Under the pieces are notes generated by a model. That model was given only the letters and a program-made list of their open reading frames with translations. It was not told the origin of the DNA and did not search any database. Below are positions 12,566 through 19,980 of a stretch of DNA of 64,000 nucleotides, piece after piece. Every line of letters starts with the position of its first letter. Position 1 is the stretch's first letter. The DNA is from Adiantum capillus-veneris (taxonomy: Eukaryota; Streptophyta; Polypodiopsida; Polypodiales; Pteridaceae). Position numbers and translations under genes: made by a program. The stretch spans positions 100,775,355 through 100,839,354 of the forward strand of contig CM043943.1 of assembly GCA_014529385.2 (NCBI GenBank), in the 5' to 3' direction.

Positions 12566-14466
12566 GGGGAGAGAGAGAGAACAGATGCTGCCGCAGCAGC
12601 AAGACGGGCTATCTTCGAGGTAGGCTTGGATGGGGAGTAATCCGCATCCGAGCGTCCTCTAGATAGGCGAGCCTGTAGTGAGTGTCTGGCCCAAGCCCAA
12701 GCAGAGCGAGCCATGCGTAAAGCAACCTCCTCTGTCCAGGAGTCCTCATGTATGTATACATAGCAAGGCAAACACTGCGTATCAACAAAAAAGTATACCA
12801 CAATGTGCCTACATCCTTCTGAGTCTGGGGGTGTCACCGCAAACTTGGCCAGTGGCCACAAAGTCTGCAGCAAATCTGTAACTCCAAGTTCTCCCGTGTG
12901 GTGAGAGAACTCGAGAACCTGTGTATGCAACCATCCCTCCACTGAGTCGAGGGACCACTCTGTCTCGGTCCTACCACACAGGGGAAAGGAGAAACAAACT
13001 GCCGAGTCCAAGGCCTCTGTCCCCCTAGCGGCGAGGAACAGAGCGTGGACCCTGAAGCAGGCTGCCTCGTGGTCTGCTGCGGAATCGCCGAGAAAGCGAG
13101 TGAATCTGTAATCGAAGAAATCCCAGCGGCGTCGGAGGTCAATGCTAGTCAGACCACGAGGGATAGCTGCAAGGGAAGATGTCTGAATCTTCCGAGGGGG
13201 CCGCAAGAAGGGCTAACCCTCTCTCGCTAGGCGACTCGTGGCAAAAGAACTGCCAAGATATCTCCTAGCCGCAGGCGAGGGACTAGTCTCCTAGGTCGAC
13301 TGAGGTACTAGAGCAAGAGGAGGGGGAGCAGGAGCAGGGGGGGGCGGAGGAGAAGAGAAGCGGGGTGGGGCGACAAAGACAGAGGGGCGAGGTGGGGAGT
13401 GGGCGGGAGCAGAGGGCGGAGGAGGGGATGAGGAGCAAGAGGGGAGATCTGGAGGTGGGAAGGCTGGTGAGGGTGAAGCGGAGGTGGACGCTGGCGTAGG
13501 GGACTCCTCCTGTTCAAGAGGACCAAGGCGGTTCCCCGTGGGAACCCACTGCTACTGAGTAGGCACCTGAGGGACACTCTGCGTGCCACGCTGTCGCTGT
13601 GGCCCCTGGCATCGACGGCCACGGGCCTGCTGCCACCCCTCCTCCGCTGGAGCCCCAGGCTCGGAGGGTGGCTCAGAATCTGTGCGCTGTGTCGTTGGCT
13701 GAGGCTGCGGCCCAGCCTTGGAAGGCTGGTGCTGAGGCTGAGGTGCAGGTCGTGGCCTCCTCCGTGGACTGGCCTTCTCTAGGTGGCCCATCTGTCTGCA
13801 AATGAAGCACTAGTTCGGGAGACCCGAGTACTCCACACTCTGTCGAAACCAACCCCCACTCACCCGAGGCAAGAGGATGACCTTCGGGAGCGTGTTGGTA
13901 TCTCTGACCAAAACTCGAACTGAAGGGATGCCAGCCGCCTTGGTAGCTACTGATGCTGCTGTACGAGGTGTCTCCAGAATAGTCCCGATGGCGGAGCCAA
14001 TCCTGGAGAGAACTGGAAGGTACTCCCTCCGTAAACCCGGAAAGCAGACTGAGATGGGGATGTCTGCCTCCTCTACTAGCACATCCGAAGTCGGGTCAAA
14101 ACCATGTCGCCACTGTCGAAAGTGGGCGTGTGATTCTCGGATAGCCAGTGGACTCATAGCTATGACCTTGGAGGCCATCTCAGAAGTCTCGAACTCGATC
14201 TGGTAGTACCCCCGTCCGAGGATCTGAACATCCAAAATCTTGCCCACCTCTGCAAGAAGGCGGGCCTGGAGAAGGTCTCGCAGCTCTTCTCTGCTAGGAC
14301 GGGTGCCGAGAACCTTGCAGATGACAGAAGTCGCCTGCAAGTGCTCTACCTCTGCCACAAGGCTTGCTTGCTCTGTCGACGAAAGAGCAAGTCGAATCGT
14401 GGGCTCAGCGGGGTCGGGCGAGGGGGCTTCAGGCGAGTCCCTCTGTGGCGGAGCTGGAGCCTCCAT
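12562..14466 (-). pseudogene. LINE ORF1: DUF4283-like RNA-binding protein
   Basis: A 635-codon frame starting MEAPAPPQRDSP, with four in-frame TAG (13810, 13552, 13291, 13213) and no frameshift. Residues 1-25 are proline/acid rich. Residues about 25-150 resemble the DUF4283 domain of plant LINE ORF1, including GRGYYQIEFE and a VCFPGLRREYLP-type block. A degenerate CCHC knuckle follows the first TAG (CFICRQMGHLEKAS, last Cys replaced by Ser). Then comes a long Pro/Ser/Gln-rich linker and a C-terminal domain of about 215 residues that I do not recognise. The TGA stop (12562-12564) overlaps the ORF2 ATG as ATGA, suggesting termination-reinitiation coupling. Expected role: RNA binding in the LINE RNP. 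Confidence 0.8.
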
Positions 14467-14763
14467 CTATGTCTACTGCGGGCTAGGGGGGCAGGTAGGG
14501 GGGGAGGGCAGTGGGCAGCAGGGGGCAACTAGGGTGGGAGGGCAGCGGGCAGCAGAGGGCAGTAGGTGGCGGGCAAGGCTGGGAGGGGGAGATAGCGCAA
14601 GGTGGGAGAGGGTGGGGGATGCAGCGCGAGGGCGAGGGGGGGGGGGCAGCGCGAGGGGGGCTGATGGCAGCGCGAGGGCGAGAGAGAGAAGGAGGGTGAG
14701 GGGAGGCGATGGCACAAGAGGGGAGGGAGCATGCAGCAACAGCGAGCCCTTCTTCTATTGTTG
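14467..14763 (-). promoter_or_regulatory. LINE 5' UTR, very GC-rich
   Basis: About 297 bp between the 5' target duplication and the ORF1 ATG. On the plus strand it is dominated by G-runs such as GGGGGGGGGCAGCGCGAGGGG. LINE 5' UTRs usually hold an internal promoter; that role is inferred from position only. The repeated GGGAGGGCAGCGGGCAGCAG-like units look locally duplicated. Confidence 0.6.
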
Positions 14764-14776
14764 AATATACACAAAG

Positions 14777-15352
14777 TGTTAAGTTTTCTACTTTACATTT
14801 CTAGGAATAGGAAGTCTTGTCATTTTCTACCTTTCATTTTTGCATTTCTTAAGGTTTCCTTTGAAATGCAGCAAAGTGTGACATGTGGATGCCTTCTCCT
14901 TGCTCATAAATTTTAAGCTCCATTATAAAGATTATAGATATCAAATAGTTTCAAATATTGAAATATTGAAAGCAGGGAGTGATGGACCTAAAAGAAGAAT
15001 TTGAGCCATAAAGTAAGTTTTAATTCTCTTGCATTATTTCTTTGGAAATCTTTAAAAAAATGCTCAAAAAGTTTCTTTGTTTTTTTTACATAGCATGCTT
15101 CATGTATTTTTTTCACTTTCTCCAGATATATGCATCCAGGAAAAAGAATATATTGATCCACTCATGGTAAATGACTCTTATTCTTCTTTGATTTCACCAT
15201 CTATTTCTCAAGATATTATTGAATCTTCCAAATTCAAGAAGGTGAAACAAAATTTTATCCATTAGTTCATTAATGAAACAAAGGTGAGTACTTCAAACGT
15301 TCAAAAGGTCATTGATGATAGTGGTATAAGAAGAATGGGTTACACAAAGATT
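14777..15352 (+). other. AT-rich stretch with exon-like segment
   Basis: No known domain. A segment at about 15127-15282 is preceded by a pyrimidine-rich tract ending TTTCTCCAG and followed by AAAG/GTGAGT, a good exon signature. Its frame reads ICIQEKEYIDPLM ... KVKQNFIH, then TAG, and continues FINETK. Another donor-like AAAG/TAAGT lies near 15013. It ends where the CACTA terminus begins (15353). It may be a decayed host gene or older transposon; I cannot name it. Bases 14764-14776 are the right LINE target duplication. Confidence 0.3.
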
Positions 15353-15565
15353 CACTACAAGAGGTTCTTGAAAGTAGAGACAATAGCAGTGTGATGCTCA
15401 AATGTGGAAAATTCACGGCGTCGTTATAGGCCTTGCTATAGTATTTGTTGCGTAGCTCATAGGGATGGCTATAGCGACGTTGACGCTGTAAAAAGAAAAT
15501 ATGCGAGCGCAAAAAACTTAGATCTGTAGATCCAAATTTTGGCACTCTTGCAAAACACCCATGTC

Positions 15566-15732
15566 CCTCTCCCTCTCTCTCTCTCTCTCTCCCTCCCCCC
15601 CCCCCCTCACACACGTACACACACACTTACACATGAGGAGAGGAAGGAGAGCCAGGTATGCTCCTTCCCTCTCCTCTCTCTCACGTTCCCTTCCCCTCTT
15701 TCTTTCTCTCTCCCACACACACACACAAACAC

Positions 15733-15809
<77 letters not shown>

Positions 15810-15830
15810 GAGAAAGAGAGAGAGAGAATA
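15566..15830. repeat. Mirrored compound microsatellites (CT)(CA)...(TG)(AG)
   Basis: CT and CA tracts at 15566-15630 and 15663-15734 are followed by (TG)n(AG)n at about 15739-15830. The CA block at about 15714-15734 and the TG block face each other across CATT, so this is a large inverted microsatellite able to fold as a hairpin. It lies within the 5' part of the CACTA element. Confidence 0.9.
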
Positions 15831-16017
15831 TGAAATGAAATGTTATGTTAAACATCTTCAAAATGTCAAAATTATTTATGAGACAAATCTGATAAAATCT
15901 TTGTGGATCTAATCTAATGTTTGTGTTGGATCTAATCTAATGTTTGTGTTGTCTGATAAAGTAGTGTATCAGTCGGTGAAGAGCTTCGTGAATGCATCTT
16001 TGTAAATAGACATACTA

Positions 16018-16018
<1 letters not shown>

Positions 16019-16076
<58 letters not shown>

Positions 16077-16094
16077 AAGAGAGAGAGAGAGAGT
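16019..16094. repeat. (TA)n microsatellite with short (GA)n
   Basis: About 25 uninterrupted TA units, then TTTATAAA and about eight GA units. A plain simple repeat in the 5' region of the CACTA element. Confidence 0.95.
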
Positions 16095-16340
16095 CGTAGG
16101 TTTAGGATTTAGTTTTTATATTTAAGTTAGAGTTTAGGTTTAGGTTTAATATTAGAGCTTTGGGGTTATGTTTAGGATCTAACTCTATATTTAAGGTTTA
16201 GAGCATAGTTAGGGATATTTAATGATAGTGATGAGAGATTAGGTTTAGATTTAAGATTAGATTTTGGATTTAGTTTTCATATTTAAGTTTAGCTTCAAGA
16301 TATATCATGGTTTAAATTTAGAGTTAGGTTTATGGTCATG
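16095..16340. repeat. Degenerate TTTAGG-rich tract
   Basis: About 250 bp of variants of TTTAGG/GGTTTA (TTTAGGTTTAGGTTTAA, GATTTAGG, GGTTTAGAG), resembling the plant telomere unit TTTAGGG in loose, mutated form. There is no long exact array. It could be an old interstitial telomeric seed or just a low-complexity subterminal CACTA repeat. Confidence 0.5.
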
Positions 16341-17118
16341 TTCGCAGTAGTTTGCATGTAGCTCACATGAGCCTAGGTATGTAGTTTTTTGCAAGCTCCC
16401 ATGTTTGTGCATGTGAGCTTGCAAGTAAGTAAAGAGTTTAGGTATGTAGTTGTTTGCAAGATCTTCTTTACGTCCCCAAGATGGAGTTCAAACATGACTT
16501 TCTACTCTGTCCTCTCTACCTTCTCTATCTTTCACTCTCTCTCTTTGTCTATCTCTCTCTTTCTCTCCACGGATATGGCATTAGGTTGGAAAGATTTCAA
16601 CGACAGTGTACCTCAAAATGGAGTGAGACTTGCAAGGTGCAGAGTAATCCCTCGAACAAGGAGCAAATGTGAAGAGATGAAGAGCAAGAAGCATAATGAA
16701 GAAGCTCTTCTTCAAAGTACTCCAGAGAAGCGGGAGCGCTCTCACATTGTGCATACCACAAAACGGTGCCTTAACTTACAACCATAGCTCTTTGAGGTAG
16801 TTTAAAGTAGGGAATGGCTACATGAGAACAAGTGGACAAAGGGGTTTTGTCCACTAGATGCATTTCCATGTAGACGTGGGTGTGTAGATTTCTCATACCG
16901 ACAAATATAGGCATTGACCAATAATGACAAGATTCTAAACGGGTGGTTTTGATCTCTGTGCACCTCTAGACCGAGGTATGCGGGGATCAGACATGGCTAG
17001 AGAACTGAGATATCTTAGAGTGTGATCTATGGTTTCTTGATTGCGAAGGAGATTAAGAGAGAGAGAGAGAGATAAGAGACGAATGACAGTAAGAGAAGAT
17101 TAAATTTATGTTCAGGGT
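16341..17118 (+). other. CACTA 5' region, no recognised domain
   Basis: Between the TTTAGG tract and the transposase-associated domain. An open frame at 16389-16787 encodes a hydrophobic Ser/Leu-rich stretch and a basic tail, which I do not recognise. A CT-rich tract lies at 16533-16567. Most likely leader or intron of the CACTA transposase gene. Confidence 0.35.
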
Positions 17119-17409
17119 TCAAGGTTTTTACATTAATTATGAGTACTGTGACGATGATGTGGGGCCATCAAACCAAAACGCCTATCTCTCAACAAGGATA
17201 TTATGTCCTTGTAATCAATGCAAACATGTTGTATAATCGACAAGACGCGTTTCTTTGTAGCACGTTTGTGAATCTGGCAAGTTTGACCCGTCTATTATAG
17301 ATCGATTTGTTGCCAATTACAACTTGTCGGACGCTGGCACTGGCCAACATGCAGCAATCTTGCAACCCAATAGACGTGTTTGCAGGCACTTTACTCAAGC
17401 AGCATACGT
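17119..17409 (+). pseudogene. CACTA transposase-associated domain (5' part)
   Basis: Contains a Cys-rich signature of the transposase-associated domain found at the N-terminus of plant CACTA transposases: LCPCNQCKHVV, followed by a region with a pattern similar to the usual STRRVSLxHV(x)F motif, interrupted by two stops. It ends at ...CATACGT, where the gypsy LTR starts. The coding context resumes at 34805 (ACGTGAGG), so the gypsy element split this gene. Confidence 0.6.
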
Positions 17410-18528
17410 TGTGAGCGGGATGGAAACACACAAAACGCCTCTTTTAGGACCCGACACACACGTTTGGAAGATACACACACACTCTATGGGGCACCACTTG
17501 GCTTACACAACACACCTTGCCGAGACAGGGAACACACCTATGGAGTGAGAGGAGAGAGACTATCCGTTTGCCCACTCCACACAGAGAGACACACACACAC
17601 ACACCCGAAAAATTCAGCTCAAAAGAGGAGAACTTCTGATATTTAGATACAAATGAGCTTGGGCCAACACCAAGGGGGCAAATAGCTCACACAGTATGGG
17701 TAAAATAAGCCAGATACAATCACAAACTGGAGCAGAAGCTTAGCTCATAGAAGAAACATACAGTGAGGAATTTGGCAAAATGGACAGCAGCATCGCGTCC
17801 AGAACGGCCCAAAACCCCAGTCTACAATGTCAAAGTGCTCAAATCCAACCTCGGATGAGCAGTTTACGGCCAAAACAGGCTCCAAAAACCCCGAAAACAC
17901 AGTTGCGGTTGTTCCTCCTCTCTTCTCCACGTTTTTTCTGGTCTTCTCTCTAATTTTTTCAGTTCCCACACTTAGCTTTATTAGTTGGGCACCCTTTGCC
18001 TTTTAGATGACCTCAAACAAACCCGGAACATGCCAAAAACTGACCTTGCAGTGCATAGTTGTCACCCTGCTGCATCCATACGCACACCTGGCACTCGACT
18101 TTTTTCAATAATGCATCCCGTAACCACGTGAAGTGGCCCCAAAATATGGTCCTCATGATGAACTTTCTGCATAATTACCACAAGATTATCCCCACATAAT
18201 CCCCACACTCTCCACGTGCAAGTATTGACCCCATTCGCCCTCCTGACACCACTAGATGCCATGTGACGCACCTGCTTACCTCATGTCGTCGACCCGCGGA
18301 TAGCTTCCTCGAGAATTTTTACGCGCTACCAACTCCTCATTATTGTAGAAAAAACACACTAGTACTACTAATAGTGAAAATTGATGCACTATGTACATCC
18401 TGTTCTACCTGTACACATGTGGGCCCCACGTAACCACCTGGCTATGGAAAATGGGCAATCCTTTATTCGATGCACCATGCATGTGTATGTACATACGAGC
18501 AATCCCTCGCTCCAAAAAACTCGTGACA
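17410..18528 (-). repeat. G1 3' LTR
   Basis: An 1119-bp LTR read on the minus strand from TGTCACGAGTTTTTTGGAGC (18528) to ...CCCGCTCACA (17410). It matches the 1134-bp LTR at 51750-52883 along its whole length with scattered changes. It contains a CA-rich tract near 17588-17602. LTRs hold promoter and polyadenylation signals; none were pinned down here. Confidence 0.9.
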
Positions 18529-18548
18529 TAATTTGCCCATCCCCTAGC
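18529..18548 (-). promoter_or_regulatory. G1 polypurine tract
   Basis: On the minus strand AGGGGATGGGC lies just before the 3' LTR. It is the expected primer site for plus-strand DNA synthesis. Confidence 0.65.
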
Positions 18549-18556
18549 CTGCTAGA

Positions 18557-19060
18557 TCATTCATGATCAGCAGTAGCAAAAAGCGATATGAGACTCGCAG
18601 CGTCATAGGTCTCCTCATGCTTCACTAACACTGCTTGATCCACAGACAACTTATCTTGCTCGATATTCATTAACCTGGCATGATACAATTTAGGACACAA
18701 TCCATTTACCCTTGACTTATGTAGAACCCCATCCAGGTTGGCCAACTGATATGTATGATTCGCGAAACACTCCACTACCTTGAAAGGGCCTTCCCACTTA
18801 ATTTGAAACTTCTTTTGGAAGGTGTTGTCCAGCTTACTGTTGTAGCGCAAAACCAAGTCATGCTTCTTGATACCCTTACTTTTGACCTTTTCATTTATCT
18901 GTGCCAAAGCCCTATCCTACATCTTCCCATAATGTTCCAATGCACTCATCCTATCCAACTGAACCTCTTGTAACTGTAAGAGCCTCTCTTTGAATGCATC
19001 ACTAGGCGGCCCAAGAAACTTCTCTAACATCTTGACCGAAGGAAACTCTACTTCCACAGG
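18557..19060 (-). pseudogene. G1 integrase C-terminal part
   Basis: Minus-strand coding sequence for the integrase C-terminus: PVEVEFPS (at the insertion joint), EHYGKM, then a DLVLRYN ... KWEGPFKVVE block typical of the C-terminal DNA-binding region of gypsy integrases. A stop separates GKM from AQINEKVK. The missing N-terminal part is at 30585-31267. Rejoining the two at the 5-bp duplication gives the expected ...LLPVEVE... sequence. The tail runs to about 20 bp from the polypurine tract. Confidence 0.88.
19056..19060. repeat. Target-site duplication of inner LTR element, left copy
   Basis: ACAGG immediately before the LTR terminus TGTTGACC (19061) is repeated at 30585-30589, immediately after the 3' LTR. 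The 5-bp duplication lies within integrase codons (LPV). Confidence 0.93.
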
Positions 19061-19960
19061 TGTTGACCGTTGGATCAACAATACAACATAAGTCAAGTTT
19101 CGTACCAATGAGTAGTTATTCTAGTTTCATAAGCCGGGGTGCAATGGCACTTCCAGATTGTAAATACAAAGCCATTTGACCCTTTCAACCCCATTTTTGG
19201 TTAAACCTAAGGTAGCCTTAGTATATAAGGTACTTAGGTCATTTTGTAAAGGAGACTTTAATCATAATCAAAACTTTAGCGCTGCCGTCTACTGTGTGTG
19301 AGAGAGAAAGAGAGTGAGCGTGAGCTTCATCCTCTCGCTATGCCCAGCTCGCTCAACACATTGGAGATCCGACTCCACCAATGTTGTAGGCTCGAGGAGA
19401 GCTATGCAACAACGCCAAGCATTCCACGCGAGACGAAGCGCACACGCCGATGCACCTACGAGCTATTTGTGGCCGTAAGTGTATCAAACGATGTCTGTTT
19501 TCTGCGTGCTAGTAGTCTATAGAATCGTGGCAACATAAGCTACGCATAGGTACTCATAAATTTCAGTTTCTGGCACTTTCAAAATTCTGCTCTATCATCC
19601 TACGCGTTTTCCGCAGACGGGTTTAGAGTGAGGGTTTTGAGTGTAAAAGCTTAGGGACGGGTGTATCCTAGTGAGGGGATGGTTTTCCTTAAGTTTCGTA
19701 TGAATCTGGCATGATTAGGTGAGTTACCTTCCGTATGTGTGTATGTGGCTAGGTGGTGTAGTTGAGAGCAATGAGGTTCTTGATTGTGGTTTAGTTGGCC
19801 TTCCAGAGTGTTGTATGTGTAGGATGATCTCAGCTTGACAAGCTAAACAGATTTCCTCCGTGTGCCTATCATGTCATATGTGTCCTCGATTGACATTATG
19901 TTGATCTAGGTAGTGTTTGCATGCACTTCATGGGTGTGTGAGTCGCTCGCCCGTCCAACA
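19061..19960 (+). repeat. 5' LTR of inner element
   Basis: 900 bp from TGTTGACCGTTGG to CCCGTCCAACA. Compared with the 3' LTR it lacks exactly 60 bp (after GTTTCGTACCAA) and otherwise differs by point changes. A TATA-like TATATAAGG lies at about 19222-19230. The first 20 bases are nearly self-complementary (TGTTGACC...GGTCAACA in the better-preserved 3' copy). Confidence 0.95.
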
Positions 19961-19980
19961 TTGGCGCTGTTGTCGGGGAC
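19961..19980 (+). promoter_or_regulatory. Primer-binding site of inner element
   Basis: TTGGCGCTGTTGTCGGGGAC follows the LTR directly. TGG matches the tRNA CCA tail, and the sequence resembles the TGGCGCCGTTGCCGGGGAC-type site common in plant gypsy elements. The tRNA identity was not determined. Confidence 0.85.

Larger units (their letters stand above)
8066..14763 (-). mobile_element. Full-length L1-type LINE retrotransposon
   Basis: A 6698-bp non-LTR element on the minus strand. Order 5' to 3': GC-rich 5' UTR (about 14763-14467), ORF1 (14466-12562), ORF2 (12565-8309), 3' UTR and a 14-nt poly(A) (T run at 8066-8079 on the plus strand). A perfect 13-bp duplication flanks it. It is much more GC-rich than the AT-rich DNA on both sides. 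ORF1 has an RNA-binding-like N-terminus. ORF2 has APE endonuclease, reverse transcriptase and a C-terminal zf-RVT-like domain. Structure and order match plant L1-type LINEs. Complete in extent, but both ORFs contain in-frame stops. Confidence 0.93.

Noticed and set aside
13308-13622. Pro/Leu-rich minus-strand frame overlapping LINE ORF1
   Set aside because: Lies in a different frame from ORF1. ORF1 reads through this region with only TAG stops, so this is a compositional shadow.
8309-14466. Proof of a variant nuclear genetic code (UAG = Gln)
   Set aside because: Only suggestive. Other elements here use TAG and TAA at real ends, and copia copies show stops at Trp and Lys positions. C-to-T decay explains most without a new code, so it is kept only as one hypothesis in the findings.
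14240-14764. Long plus-strand Gly/Arg/Ala-rich open frame
   Set aside because: Antisense shadow of the GC-rich LINE ORF1 and 5' UTR. The minus-strand frame has the real domain and fits the LINE boundaries.
19298-19522. Short open frame in the LTR, repeated at 29922-30146
   Set aside because: Present in both LTRs simply because they are copies. No protein features, and it lies in the expected transcribed R/U5 part.
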